Shown: positions 10,941 through 22,647, counted from the stretch's first letter. The stretch is DNA of 64,000 bases from Acephala macrosclerotiorum (GCA_014904845.1 MU119259.1:203001-267000), one strand, 5' to 3'. The notes: generated from the sequence alone by a model not told the origin. Translations and numbers: made by a program.

Positions 10941-12207
10941 GAAGCTCTTTAAGAAAGCTATTTAAGAGATAGAACATTGTCGTCTGGTTCTTCCATTACT
11001 AATAGTAAGAGCGTGCCTACGACCTAGACTAAGACCTAGATCAACGAATCAGAATAATCCACGTTAGTGAGACTTTTCCACGTATTTTTAACTCTTATAG
11101 CCGTATTTCTATTTAACTCAACTTGAGATATAAAACCCGAGAAAGAGGCCGCAGGTCTACGTGCTTTCTGGCTACTTGCAAATAAATAGATGGCATGGCT
11201 AGTATTAGCAGATTAGAGAGTATTAATATTATAAAATAGCGTGTTTTAATAAAGTGCAATTTAAATAAATCTCGTGCTTTTAAGGGCAGCTTTAACGAAA
11301 CGACAAAGTGAGCAAAGAGAAAACCAGTTTAAAAATATATAAAATGTTTAATAAGAGAATTAAACGGTTTAAGTAGTAACCCGTAAACGCTTTTTAGTCA
11401 GAATTGGACTAATCTCGTTTACATATTAGTTTTGCCATTTATAACTGCTATAAGCTGTTTTAAAATCAAACAAATTATCTAGTTTTGTACATAGAGTCTT
11501 AGCTCTTTAAGCTCTTATTAGCCCTCGGTTATTATATAATCCTTAGCCTTTTTCGGCTTTACTAAAGACCGAGAAATCGACTTACAATTAGTATAATCCT
11601 GCTCAAAATTTAATCTATTATATATCTCTCATAGAACTTGTAATTACTTTTATATAGCTAAGTTCAAACAATCTTTCGTTTATAAAAGTAAGACTCCGCG
11701 TTACTATTTATATTATGCCTATTATAGCAGCGCATATAGTCCCGCGTAGTAAACTAAACCAAGCATCCTTAAGGAGCCTTTAATTACTAGATCCTTTCTT
11801 TCCAATATATAACAACCGCGGATTAAACACCTTCCAAGGTCGTATAATCTCCTCCTTATAATCTTCTACGTTTCTCTACATAATTATAACCTAGTTCTCT
11901 CACTACCAACGATTCGTATTTAGTCCATAGAATGCTTAGTAAAAGCTTTTATAATGTAATCTATAAACTTGTAAGGTCTATTTATGCATATATTGGTCCT
12001 CTCTATTGTAAGTCAGCTCAGATTAAGGCATATAACATATATTACCGTTTCTATAGTACAAGGGAGCTTACTGAGATCCTTCCCCCGACACATAACTCCG
12101 TGGAGCAGCTAGGCAGAAGCCAGCCACGTCGTCGTAAGGCATTTCTTCGATTAGCCAGGTCGTAACACTAAAGCAGACCAGCACCGTCGTAATCACCGGC
12201 GAGGCAT
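10941..12207. repeat. Degenerate AT-leaning sequence, probable transposon relic
   Basis: About 1.27 kb with no open frame of note and a clear drop in GC compared with its left neighbour. It lies between the kinase pseudogene and an LTR-like sequence. No intact reverse transcriptase, integrase or transposase motif could be read. The short frame at 11932-12165 is not convincing as a protein. Old, RIP-mutated element DNA is the likeliest explanation. Confidence 0.45.
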
Positions 12208-12644
12208 TGTTGTAAAAGTTGTTATAGTGCGATAGCGAGAAGAGGGAGTAGAGGCAGTGCTTATACTTATGCTTATATCTCGACTAATCTAACTAACTAA
12301 AGAGGAATAATTGCCGTTATAGACACTTAAGAGATCAAACCCAGAGGAGGAGATCGAGGATTCTGGCGTTAAACCAGCTATGCCGCCATTCTCAGCTACG
12401 GCGAGGCCGACAGAGTTGTGACTCGGAGTGGGTCTATATAGATAGGGATCGAGGGCGTATAATGAGATTAAAGGACCGAGCAAGGGGGTGTTAGGAAAAG
12501 ATTAAAGAGAAAGATGGTTGAGCAGCGGGGGAGCGCGACTTTTATAGACGTTGAAAGCGGCGGCCGGACCGTGCCTGCGCCTTGTCCGAAGCAGAGGGTT
12601 GCTAAACCCGGGGGGGCAAACCGGAGTACTGAGATAATATAACA
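12208..12644. mobile_element. LTR-like sequence, 437 bp
   Basis: It begins TGTTGTAAAAG and ends GATAATATAACA, so the ends form the short inverted repeat TGTTRTA...TAYAACA typical of retrotransposon LTRs. The flanking five bases differ (GGCAT versus CAATC), so it is not a solo LTR with an intact target duplication. It could be one LTR of the degraded element to its left. It is less AT-rich than that left flank. No second copy is present in the window to prove the call. Confidence 0.42.
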
Positions 12645-13461
12645 CAATCTTCGAGCCTCCACAGCTTACGGCGGCTGTGGCTAAAGTCAGAGTGGACGAA
12701 GCAAGCAAGTGAGGCGCACTTTGCCACTTGCGGGACAAGTTATGAGAGGTGCTACAATTGCCACCTTGAATAGGAATTCAGTATGATCCTGTAGCAGTGT
12801 TGTACTGTGGGGAGCTTGCATACGCTGCTCGCAGGGACAGCCAGCCCCTGCAATTAACGTTCAGATATATAGATGGCGTACCTCGCGCAGAGCCTTAAAT
12901 AAATCATGCTGTGAGTTAGGACAATGTTTCTAAGTGTAGATATCTTCATATGTGAAACTTGAGAAGTTGTATAATTTAGGGAAGTATGTCGTGTAACCGA
13001 GACGCTTCCTGGAGTCCTTGGGTCCGACCTGGCCCGCAGCGCCTTCCTCGTTCTGGCTGCTCCGATCTATTCTTAGATTCCCGTCAGCCCCTCACCCTGA
13101 GTCTCCCCCATCTCCCGGGTCGTCCAGCCATTGGACAACATGGCTAGGGAATTGCCCGATTTTCAGGCCTTTGTCCACACTGCGTCTGCTGCGTAGCAGT
13201 ATCATCGTGATGCAAGAGCAGGACGACGAAGCAGCAGTACGAGTAGCAGGCTCTCTCCCCGCGCCACTGAGGCTATATGCTATATATCGTTCCCCACGTT
13301 AAGGTTACCAGACAAACCCTACATTGCCCCGAACCACCGCACTTCCTAGCCTGAAGACTCTGGCTATCGCCGAATCGACCACACGCAGCTCATATTCATC
13401 CTCTGTCCCCGCATGGACTGACGAACCCCTTGAAAGCTAAGAAGCTGCATAACGACGTACC
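12645..13461. other. Intergenic region upstream of the 13462 gene
   Basis: About 800 bp, partly GC-rich and C-rich towards 13020-13150. No gene supported. It probably holds the promoter and 5' untranslated region of the gene at 13462. Confidence 0.5.
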
Positions 13462-14563
13462 ATGGCGGTACCATCCCCTCGAAGACTCGATTTCGAACCA
13501 GACACCGTTCCCCTGGCAGGCGCCAGTTCCCGTGATGAAGCTCCAGCTCTATCGTCCTCGAGCGCACTTGCCCGCTTTGAGTTCGAGTCTGGCAGAGGCA
13601 ATGAAGGAACAAAGATTCTGATGGTGGAATGGTCCGACGACGACGACGCGGATGGAGCAGCCAACCTAGGGGATTGGGAGGTTTCATGGGAAGGCAAAAC
13701 AACAGTGCTGTCCGCGAAGGATGGAGCGGAGGGTAAGCTACATCGAATCTACTTTCTACTAGCACCGGGAGCAAGCATACCGCGAATAGTGAAGCTGTCG
13801 CAGACGGGAGGCAAGGCCATGCAAACCAATCCTCTGCCAGCTATATTTCCACCAGAGCTCGGAATAAGTGCTACGACCCAAGGTCGAAAAGGGGTTCTTC
13901 ACACAGTATGGGCCAAGAAGCGATTGTCCGTCCTACAACGGGAGATCGAGCAAGAGATGAAGAATGGCGAAGGTGTAGGTTTGGAGATGGCTATACAAGA
14001 ACAGCAGTGGATCGAGGAGAATTTTGGTATTGGGCCGAAAGTTCTGCCCGACCTGCAGTATACAACGTCACCAACGAGCCCAAAGACCCCAGGCGGAGGA
14101 AGGCTGTCAGAAAAGTTGAAAGGTCTCAAGTTAGGCACGAGCGCATCTGAGCTCACTGCATCGTCAGGTATGTTAAGTCCCCTTGCTACGTGGCTTAGCT
14201 CAGATCATGACAGACCACGAACCGTTTGGACCTGGTAATCGCTCTAACAATCCATTGTCTCCGGACCTTGGAGACGTCGCTGTGTCATCGTTCTCACTTT
14301 TCCATGGCACCTCTCGACCACCTCGACCTATTGCCCAGAACCCACCGCAACATCTCGTAGCTAAGCAAAACGACTCTCTTCATGGTAACCGTATTGCATC
14401 TTTAGATGCCATGACCAGTGGACAGCCTCCAGCTCGGGACGAAGCAGAAACTGAGGACGAACTGTTTGCGGTAAAATTGAGCCCACGGAGTCCTGAAATG
14501 AAGAAAAGTCCGTTTTCCTTCACCACAAAGGACACAGCCCCGTGGTTGAAACATGGTGAATAA
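13462..14563 (+). CDS. Conserved fungal acidic protein, function unknown
   Basis: About 356 residues from 13462-14167 and 14199-14563. Residues near 55-65 are an acidic run (EWSDDDDADG). The middle has a basic helical segment (VWAKKRLSVLQREIEQEM) and the C-terminal third is Ser/Pro-rich (LSPRSPEMKKSPFSF), with phosphorylation-like SP sites. The pattern MTDHEPFGPG...NPLSPDLGDVAVSSF looks to me like a widely conserved Pezizomycotina protein of unknown role, but I cannot name it. The join is odd. The frames connect only if a 31-nt GTATGT...TAG intron is removed, which is shorter than typical; the nearby CAG at 14201-14203 would lead to an early stop. A sequencing frameshift is an alternative explanation. 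Confidence 0.78.
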
Positions 14564-15407
14564 CGATTGATCTTTGAGATCATTTCGACGAGTTATGCGG
14601 AGTTATGGAAATCAACGTTCGTTGCGTGGCCAAGCCATGACTTAGCATTATACCAAACCGAATACACTTGAAATTTCCGATACAATCTACCTGTCTCTGG
14701 CGGAGCAATGAAAACAAAAACAGAGATATGAATTGCAATGGGGATTGAACTTGTCTATAAGAGGAACTTGCGGCGTTCGCAATGTTTGAATGAAGAGCAT
14801 AGATTGATTCAATTCGTCTTGGGATTGTATTCTCGGAACCAGTCTGTCTGACACCTGCAAGCAAGAAACTGCTCTCCAAGCCCTCACCGATCTCGTGCAA
14901 CCGAACGTACAAGCCTTGACGTTTGCCTGCGTCTATGATATGCTGCTGTCTTCCAGTACACCTTCTCTGTGCTTTCTGGCCTCGGTCCCGTGGCTGGCCT
15001 CGACTCAGCATTCCAATGTCAGAACTCAGCCCTGTTCCGTTCTGCCAGAATAATGTTGGAAACATCTGATAAATGGAAGTGGGTTGATCCGTGCTACCCC
15101 GCACTAGGTATCCACCGCACATGGCCGGAGTCACGTTGCCCCTCACAGTATCCTTAGCCTAGGTTATCTGAACCTTGGTGCTTTGAAACTTTCAACCTTT
15201 TGCTTCTGATTATGATTACGATTCCAGCTACTCACTTACTTCAATAACTTGGTCGACCTGTTTCGTCGCCTTGAAGTATTGTGTGAGGTCCGGCTATACG
15301 TTGCTTTTTATTTTTACGTCGCACCAGAAGCAAAAACTCCGTGACACAGTTCAGGCGCCACATCTTTCCATCTCCAAGACCCATTCACGGTATTCAAGTC
15401 CCCAACC
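14564..15407. other. Intergenic region upstream of the mpaB-like gene
   Basis: About 840 bp. A 188-codon minus-strand frame (14580-15146) is open but I could not link it to any family or splice pattern. Otherwise there is nothing recognisable. Confidence 0.4.
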
Positions 15408-17005
15408 ATGGTCAATGATACTAGCACTATACCTCCAGCTGCGATTCCTGCGTCCCCATGGTTGTCTCTTTGGGCTCCATATGTTGCTGCCGCCATTGTA
15501 GGCTATACGATACTCTGCTCCCTTCTTCGGTATCGACGGAGAGATGCAATGCAGGAGAAGTTCAACTTTACCGATCGCAAGTCCTTCTCTCGTATGACCA
15601 ACGTTGACGCACAAGAAATCATCACCTCTCTGGCTGAATTGGAGTTCCCAAAAATCATGGAAACATCACTCCAATTTGCCTTGTTCAAGGCAAGCTTTCG
15701 TCTTCCAGGTACATATGACAATACTGATTTTGCCAAAGACTTATGGTATTCCCACAATATCGGGACTACTTGTAGCTACCAAGGAGTTCAGTTCACCAGA
15801 GAATGCCAGTAAGAGATATGCAGATACCGGCGTTCTAATTCAAGAATTCACAGGTCATCACCCACAGTCGGAGCGTGCCATCAAGGCTATTGCGAGGATG
15901 AACTACATCCATAGCAACTACCAGAAAGCAGGAAAGATCAGCATTGATGATCTTTTATATACGCTGAGTGTCTTCATTACGGAGCCCATAACGTGGGTCC
16001 AGAAATACGAATGGAGACCAATGACTGAGATGGAAATTTGTGCTATTGCCACCTTCTGGAAAAGTATAGGAGATGCTATGGGTATTGAGTATGGAGGCCG
16101 GCTTGCTCGGTCTGAGTGGGCCGATGGCCTGGAGTTCTATGCGGATATCAAGAACTGGGCAGAGGCATACGAGGTTCAATATATGGTCCCCGCTGCGTCC
16201 AACAAGACCACAGCTGATGAATTGGTCCCTCTGCTCTTGTTGTAAGCATGGCTCTCTTCTTTGGTATTTTGGCCCTTGTGTCGAGAACCATACTCCTAAG
16301 ACCTCGTTGAGATCCTCGTTCTGTTTTGCTTATTAGTTGAATGCTGAATTGGGTAGATGGCTGATCTTCAGGACTTCAATAGCTACGTGCCAAGGGCTTT
16401 TAAAGCCGCTGCCTCACATGTTGTTGGTGTCCTTATGGGAATTCGGTTGAGAGCTGCGATGAGGTAAGCATATGCCCCAGATTAATCATCCATCCCACCT
16501 CCTAACGTCAGTACTCAAGTTTCCCTACCCCTCCAAGGTTCTACTTCAACCTCGCCTATGTCGTCTTTGAAGCCCGCCGGTTCTACTTACGATACCTTTC
16601 TCTACCAAGACCAGAGTTCATGCGTATCCGAGGGACTAGTGACGAACCAGATCCCAAGACAGGGCGGTTTTATTTGAATAAGTATCTCGCACATCCGTTT
16701 TACAGTAAGTCAGTCCTATCGGTCTTATTACCTGACTATAAACGATACCAGACTCTAGTTGTGCTAATTTCTGTGCAGACAAGCCAGGCTTTTTAAACAG
16801 GTGGGGTCCTGAGGCGTGGTTTGTTTGGTACATGGGCGGCGATGTACCAGGCTCGAAGGGAAGTCAATATAGCCCAGAAGGGTATAGTTTCGAGGAAGTG
16901 GGACCAAGAATCATGAAGAACAGAGGGATTGATGAAACGAGAAGATGGGAGGAGAAACTGAAGGCCGAAAGACCGGCAGGCTGCCCATTTGCATTCGCCA
17001 AGTAA
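15408..17005 (+). CDS. ER-bound oxygenase mpaB-like (DUF2236 family)
   Basis: Five exons (15408-15689, 15739-16241, 16383-16463, 16520-16704, 16779-17005) give 425 residues with exact phases. The protein matches the fungal DUF2236 family, which includes MpaB (oxidative cleavage of a farnesyl chain in mycophenolic acid synthesis) and is related to rubber oxygenase Lcp. Visible features are one N-terminal membrane anchor (about residues 18-40) followed by RYRRR, then FALFKTYGIPTIS, ENASKRYADT, the ARMNYIHSNYQKAGK helix, SIGDAMGIEYGGRLARSEW, and a conserved tail NRWGPEAWFVW...GGDVPGSKG ending in CPFAFAK. Intron 1 (15690-15738) has a GC donor (AAG|GCAAGC); the spliced product restores the conserved LFKTYGIPT. 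No biosynthetic-cluster partners lie next to it, so a specific pathway is not indicated. Confidence 0.9.
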
Positions 17006-17137
17006 TTTAGATAGCTGAAGAACAGAGTACCCCGATACCAGGAGCAGCACATGGATCAACCTGGCTACCTACGACCCAGATGTACCTCGATGGAGTAATA
17101 CATGGATCTACCTATGCCTTCTGAATTTGGTAGCTAT

Positions 17138-18516
17138 TCAAATATTGTAGCGCTTGCGTTGCTGCTGCTTTTGAACCACCCAATTTTCATCCCAGTCCTC
17201 GTCATCAGCGGACTCGACTAAGTTAGATTGTTAGTACCTCGAATGACATAGTAAAGATATGGTGATCTTAGATGTAACCTACTAGCACAATCATCCGTGG
17301 CGTGCTTCTCCGTCTTATCTGCCTTCTTGACCTCCGTATCAGCTGCCTTGCTGTCCTTAGCTGGACCGGCCATTCTACCACTATCTTTGATCTTTCCGGC
17401 AGCGAACTTGACAGGTCTTCGGCCGCGGACTTGTCTGGTTGGGCTTCCCTTGGTTTGAATTTCTCGAGCAGGGCTTCCTCTGTCAGGACTTTCTTTGGCA
17501 GGAGATTCCGTGACATCGACCCACTGTTCGTCCTCTTCCTTCCCATCTCCCTCCTTGGGACCCGGGGCAAACATATTAGCAAGATGACTTTTCTTTCGAT
17601 TAAACTGGAATCTTTCTGGGCAGGGAGGACGACCATGGTAAGGTTCAGGCGGAGGCGCGGCCGAGTCTAGAAGACGGGGAAGTCAGCAATTACCCTTCAA
17701 TGGTTCGGGAGTATGTGTTAAGAGGAATATCATAGGACACTCGAAATAGGAAAAATCGGGTATCCCACGTTTACGTACGGATTGGGTTTGCGATATCCTT
17801 TCGACGCCATAGGAATGAGAGATTTGTTCGACCAGCTGAGTGCGCCTCGAGGATGTCATCAATGGTAAACCTGCTGGGGCTATCGCTGCGGCTTGTAGAT
17901 CGACTGTGGTGAGGACTTACGGTACGCGAAGCAGATGAATAGCCAAACTGTAGACCCCAGCAACCAGAGCCTCGAGGAGGTTTGTAGACAGGTCCGTCGG
18001 GGGATTCCTTCAAACGGTAACGGTAGACAACACCGAGGTGACGATCATTCCATGGAGTGACCAAACTAGGGGCGGCATCTCGGATACTAGTAATCTGTTA
18101 GCATTCGATGGCGTACCGAAGACGGTATTTGCAGGTTTTGTAGGACATCGGCGATGGGGAAGGAATAGGGATAGCGACATACCCCGTAAAAGAACCACCA
18201 ACTGCGGCAGCCCAACTACCATCGCCAATATGATCGGGATCGAGAGCTTGAGAAAGCCTTTTGATCAGTTTTGTGCTACGCGCGCGCTCGATTCGAGTAA
18301 TCGCACTGGGGCCAGCGCAGAGTGAGACAAATGTATCTGTTTAAGAGGTCAGTTGGCAGGTTCGCTAAATAAAGGAGATGGAACACACGAACCCAGAGTA
18401 TCAGTTGATATAGTACAGAATCGTACAATCGGAGAAGTAATATTTCGAAAAGTAACAAGAAAACGAGAAGGAGATCGGTCGCGGCTCGAGGACGCAGTTG
18501 ACCTCTTTCGAGCCAT
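17138..18516 (-). CDS. Orphan basic Ser/Pro-rich protein
   Basis: Five-exon minus-strand model, 349 residues: 18393-18516, 18183-18336, 17779-18086, 17283-17666 and 17138-17217. All four introns have usable signals (CTGAC or CTAAC branch sites, TAG/CAG acceptors) and phases close. The N-terminus is basic and serine-rich (MARKRSTASSSRDRSPSR). A better conserved-looking core contains CAGPSAITRIERARSTK, DPDHIGDGSWAAAVGGSF and RHLGVVYRYRLK. The middle is Ser/Arg-rich, and the last third is Lys/Glu/Pro-rich with repeated SP sites (ESPAKESPDRGSPAREIQ). The C-terminus is acidic then basic (ESADDEDWDENWVV, QKQQQRKRY). No membrane segment is seen. Composition suggests a nuclear or phosphorylated scaffold-type protein, but I do not recognise the family. 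Confidence 0.72.
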
Positions 18517-18773
18517 TGCGGATAGTCAACGGTAGAAAGATGTGTGGAGACTTCAAAGAGCTTGATAGAGAAAGCGCATTGATGTGGAGGCAATTGAGAA
18601 AGCAATTGGTGTCAAGATGGGATTTGGAGTTGAGAAAGTTGGATGAGAGAGCGACAGCAATTTTGCTGGCAAATAGTTTCATTGTGCGAGGCTGCGCAGA
18701 TGCGAAGGTGAGGTTATAGATTTCGCGAATCCAGGCGCAAGACGCGACTTGGTGTAATCACCGTGACGAAAGT

Positions 18774-18999
18774 TCATGTCGACGAAAACAGCCGACAGAA
18801 ACTAATGCGGTAGTACGCCAGCACGCTTAATGGAGTCATGATCTTGCCTGCATTGCGGAAATGGTAGGATAGTAGGTACTCGTTGATGTGCAGATAACCC
18901 GGGATGACTAGGACAATCAAGATATCAACATTGTCGAGGCTTACCGAGGTTTTTGTCCTCAAGCACCCTCGAAAGTTTACACGCCTTCAACATCGACAT
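18774..18999 (-). CDS. Possible 62-residue orphan protein
   Basis: ATG at 18997-18999, exons 18945-18999 and 18774-18907, with GTAAGC donor and TAG acceptor in matching phase. The product contains KLSRVLEDKNLVIPGYLHIN followed by SYHFRNAGKIMTPLSVLAYYR, which looks protein-like. The intron would be only 37 nt, shorter than most introns here, and the C-terminus may continue through a further intron after AYYR. Family not recognised. Confidence 0.4.
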
Positions 19000-19811
19000 A
19001 TTATGCAAAGTTGATCTTTGGTAACTTAAAGCAAGCATGGTAGCTTCACCGTGACGACCAGCAGTCAAGGTGCAGGGGAGAATCCATCGCGCGACCGCGT
19101 CTAGAGACTCGAATGCTCGTGGGGCTTGAAGTTACAGTAAACACATCGAAAAGCAATTACAACGCGAGTAATAAGTCAAAGTGAGTAGTGAAGCTTCGAA
19201 AACGACGATAGCGAGCGATTAACAATAATGATTTTTCGTAGAGGTGCAAATTGGTACATGCACAGTTGTCTATGCTTCCCAGACAAGCACTACGCTCAGG
19301 ACCAGAACGGAAACCTCACGCATTGTAAATGGAGCCCGGAGAGCAAGACTGCAATTACAATGCTTTGTGGGTGGGGAGCTGGGACATTTACAGTCATCAG
19401 GTGGAAGCACTCAAGCTCTGGAGTATAGGCTAACCTGCTAGTAGACACGATTTAACGTCGAGAATAGTGCTATCCAGAGTTATCAAGTCCCGAGAATCTC
19501 AAGCGCAGATCAGAGCAAATTAAAGCTGCCCTAAAAATGGGATGCAGTGGCGTCGAACTACCTATGTGAAGTGAAGTGAAGTGAAGGTGAGTCTCGCTCG
19601 CGGCATTAGCTTCAAAAGCACGTGCCGCCCCACCGATAAGCAAGAGCTTCCCTGAAGCTTTGCCCGATTGCACCTCCTCACTACTCGCATCTGGGCTCTC
19701 CTAATCCTAGATACTGAGCAGCACAAGATACCAACGCAACCCATTGGAGCTTGCTTGGGCGTTGCCTAATTACCATCACCCCTCCACGGTACAGCGACCC
19801 CAGCAAGAACA
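19000..19811. other. Intergenic region upstream of VMA5
   Basis: About 810 bp without a supported gene. A short run of GTGAA repeats lies at 19567-19588. The last 130 bp carry CT-rich stretches before the VMA5 start. Confidence 0.5.
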
Positions 19812-21235
19812 ATGTCGGGTCCCATGAAATACATACTGGTCTCTTTGCCCACGTCCATCTCGCCATCCAATGACAAGGAGGAGGCTCTCACGGCACTACG
19901 TTCGACGGTGGGCGCAGAGAATGGCGAGGTTCAGCCATTCAAGATCCCAGAGTTCAAGATTGGAACGCTAGATGCCTTGGTTCAGCAAGCCGACGACCTG
20001 GCGAAGCTAGAAAGCTCCTGCGAAGCTGTGGTTGCGAAGGTTGGAGATTCATTGCGGAGCTTGCTCGAGGGAGATGAGGATAAAATTGCACAGCAGAAGA
20101 CGGTCAATGATAGTATGTTTTCTAATCAGCCCTGCTGGCATTCCTATACCTTTGAACCTGCCATTAACATGTCTCAACAGAGCCTGCCGATCAATACCTG
20201 AGAACCTTCACCTGGAATAAGGTCAAATATCGTGCCGACAAGCCACTTGCGGAGCTCATAGACTCGCTGCAGAAGGTCCGTAAAAGCGTCTCCAAAAAAC
20301 CGAACAGTAGTTGATTTGGTTAAAGGAACTCATTAGCATTGACAACGACGTCAAAAGCAAGCTCAGTCAATACAACAATGTCAAGACAAACCTTACCACA
20401 TTACAACGGAAACAAACGTGTGTTATTCCGTTGGTACATTACATGCTGGGGATACATGGCTGACTCCTCCACAGCGGCAACCTCTCTACTAAATCTCTCA
20501 CACCGGTGGTTGATCCGAAACTATTGATCCAAGATTCCGAGTACCTCGAAACACACTTAGTCGTCGTGCCTAATAATGCGAAGAAAGACTTCATCCGAAG
20601 CTATGAGACGATCTCGCCCATGGTCGTGCCACGATCATCTATTGAGGTTACACGCGATGAAGAGTTTACGCTATTTGCCGTCACGACCTTCAAGAAACAC
20701 AGTGCTGATTTCCAGCACAAATGCAGGGAGCAGAAATGGACACCTCGAGACTACAAGTATGTTGAGGGTGGTAAAGAAGAAGAGCGAAAGGAGATCGAGC
20801 GAGTCAGCAAGGATGAAAGAAAGATCTGGGGAGAGGCATTAAGGCTTGGACGGACGGGCTGGAGCGAGAGCGTGATGATTTGGATTCACGTCTTAACTCT
20901 TCGAGTATTTGTTGAGACTGTGCTACGCTATGGACTTCCTCTGGACTTTGTCTGTGGTTTGATTAAGGTATGCGATTGTCCGGATTAGACCAGCGCCGAA
21001 TGACAGCAGCGCTAATAGTCTGTAGACTTCTCCTAAGCTAGCTAAGAAAGTGAAGACATCGCTCGACTCGACATACTCGTATCTGGGTGGAAACGCATTT
21101 GGGAGGGACAAGAAGGGCAAAGTTACCAAGGATGACTCGGCATTGTCTTCAGAAATGGCAGCAGCTGGAGTTGGTGGGCATGGTGAAGGTAGTGAGTATA
21201 CGGCCTATGTTTATTACGACTTCGAGATCATATAG
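19812..21235 (+). CDS. VMA5: V-type proton ATPase subunit C
   Basis: Subunit C of the V1 sector, the peripheral-stalk subunit that links V1 to V0 and controls their reversible assembly on vacuolar membranes. Exons 19812-20112, 20181-20275, 20326-20417, 20475-20967 and 21026-21235 give 396 residues, close to the family's usual 385-395. Recognisable stretches are YILVSLPTS at the N-terminus, KVKYRADKPLAELID, LTPVVDPKLLIQDSEYLETH, VVPNNAKKDFIRSYETI, VPRSSIEVTRDEEFTL, VFVETVLRYGLPLDF and the C-terminal EYTAYVYYDFEII. All four introns keep phase. The gene is convergent with MET14, and the stop codons are about 130 bp apart. Confidence 0.96.
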
Positions 21236-21366
21236 ATATCACGGGATGCGGTATTCCCCATTGGCGCATGGGTTGTAGCATTGTAGCATTGTGTCAGCTT
21301 GCGTGAAGCATTCAACTTTAATGGGAAACCATTCATCAAAGCAGAGGCATTTGTTGACTCTATTCT

Positions 21367-22097
21367 CTATTTGGGAAGCAGATTCTTTGAATGCAAATAC
21401 TCCATGATCTTGGCAACCGACTCCTCCACAGACAGCTGGTCGGTTCTGAGATGAATCTCAGGTGCTTCTGGCGCCTCGTATGGTGCGGAGATACCAGTGA
21501 AATTTGGGATTTCTCCTGCTCGAGCCTTCTTGTACAACCCCTTAGGATCTCGCTTCTCGGCAACTTCAACTGGGATATCGACAAACACCTCAATGAATGG
21601 GATCGGGTCATCTCTACCTTGGTCCGCAGCAGCATGGAGATCTCTTGCAATCTGTCGATCGGCCTTGTATGGTGATATGAAGGATGTCAGGGCGATTGTC
21701 GAAGAATCGGCGAACAGCTTGGCAACCTGGATATCCATTCGTTAACGAGGGTATTTGCCACTGTATAGAGCACGACTAACCTCTGCGATTCTTCTGATGT
21801 TCTCATTACGATCTTTCTCCGAGAATCCCAAATCCTTATTCAGTCCGAATCGTACATTATCTCCATCCAAACGGTATGCCGCGACGCCCAAGTGCAGAAG
21901 ATGTTGCTCGAGAGCGGTTGCTACGGTAGATTTTCCAGAAGCAGAGAGGCCAGTAAGCCAGAGGGTGAATCCGCGTTGTTTCCTCAATTCATTACGCTCA
22001 TGTCGGGAGAGGGAAGGGTGCCAGGTAATGTTACTGCATCATTTGTTAGTATTTTCTATGCAGACTGCGGGGTTTGGCGGGGTACTTGCGTCGCCAT
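21367..22097 (-). CDS. MET14: Adenylyl-sulfate (APS) kinase
   Basis: Phosphorylates adenosine 5'-phosphosulfate to PAPS, the second step of sulfate assimilation, in the cytosol. Exons on the minus strand are 22090-22097, 21781-22033 and 21367-21726; the product is 206 residues, normal for the family. The P-loop GLSASGKST is at residues 31-39, followed by [16 protein letters not shown], the DRNENIRR substrate-binding stretch, [10 protein letters not shown], and the lid region [14 protein letters not shown]. The first exon is only 8 nt, and intron 1 has a GC donor (GCAAGT). Splicing from it gives MATNITWHPS, the usual fungal N-terminus, whereas no GT donor restores the frame. A TCACGTG motif lies 190 bp upstream. 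Confidence 0.96.
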
Positions 22098-22647
22098 TTT
22101 TGTGGTTTAGGAAATTGTTCGTGAAAAGTTGAAAAGAGGCGATGGTTGCGATATTTGTTGGAGTACAGTTTCGTATTTAAGAATTTGTCTTCAGGCTAGA
22201 GTCTGCCAGTAATTGTCTGGAAGATGGGGACCCATTGAGCAGAAAACTATTTTGACGCGTCCATGATGGCGTAATTGCCGGTACAGTCACGTGTAAATTC
22301 AGGGGTAGGTACTTGCATATCCTTCTCGTGGTAGATCTGTCTCCCTGGGAATGGTGTACGGTGGTATGTTTTGGTGTGATATACGCATTCACAATTGGGT
22401 CGGGAAGGGATAGAACACTCAATGTGATCTTCGTGTCTACAATGTCCCAGGGTTCCCTGGGCCAATGGATTCTCTAACCTCGAAGCCAATAGCTGCTTCG
22501 AATCTTCGGCTACCACTACTGCACGTCTATATTACTGGGTATTTTGTACAGAACTCCATCTAAATGCCGGGTTGTTTGTCTGCCTCTTGGCTTCTACTCT
22601 AATGCCCACTGGGACTGTCTTCTACAGTATCTGGGTTCCAGCTCCCT
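22098..22647. other. Intergenic region, MET14 promoter and thioesterase 3' end
   Basis: About 550 bp. It contains the MET14 promoter on the minus strand, including the TCACGTG motif, and the 3' flank of the thioesterase gene. No gene is supported. Confidence 0.5.
22287..22293 (-). promoter_or_regulatory. TCACGTG motif upstream of MET14
   Basis: This is the E-box-type sequence bound by Cbf1-class factors, which in yeast activate sulfate assimilation genes including MET14. It lies 190 bp upstream of the start codon here. A role in this organism is inference from position and sequence. Confidence 0.35.

Noticed and set aside
14580..15146. 188-codon open frame on the minus strand
   Set aside because: No recognisable motif, no splice partners, and it lies in the 3' flank and promoter of neighbouring genes. 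Kept only as intergenic.
15408..17005. A meroterpenoid (mycophenolic-acid-like) gene cluster around the mpaB homologue
   Set aside because: No polyketide synthase, prenyltransferase, P450 or methyltransferase lies nearby; DUF2236 genes are common outside clusters.
17887..17936. GTAAGT...CAG intron within exon 3 of the minus-strand Ser/Pro-rich gene
   Set aside because: Consensus donor, but removal of 50 nt breaks the reading frame.
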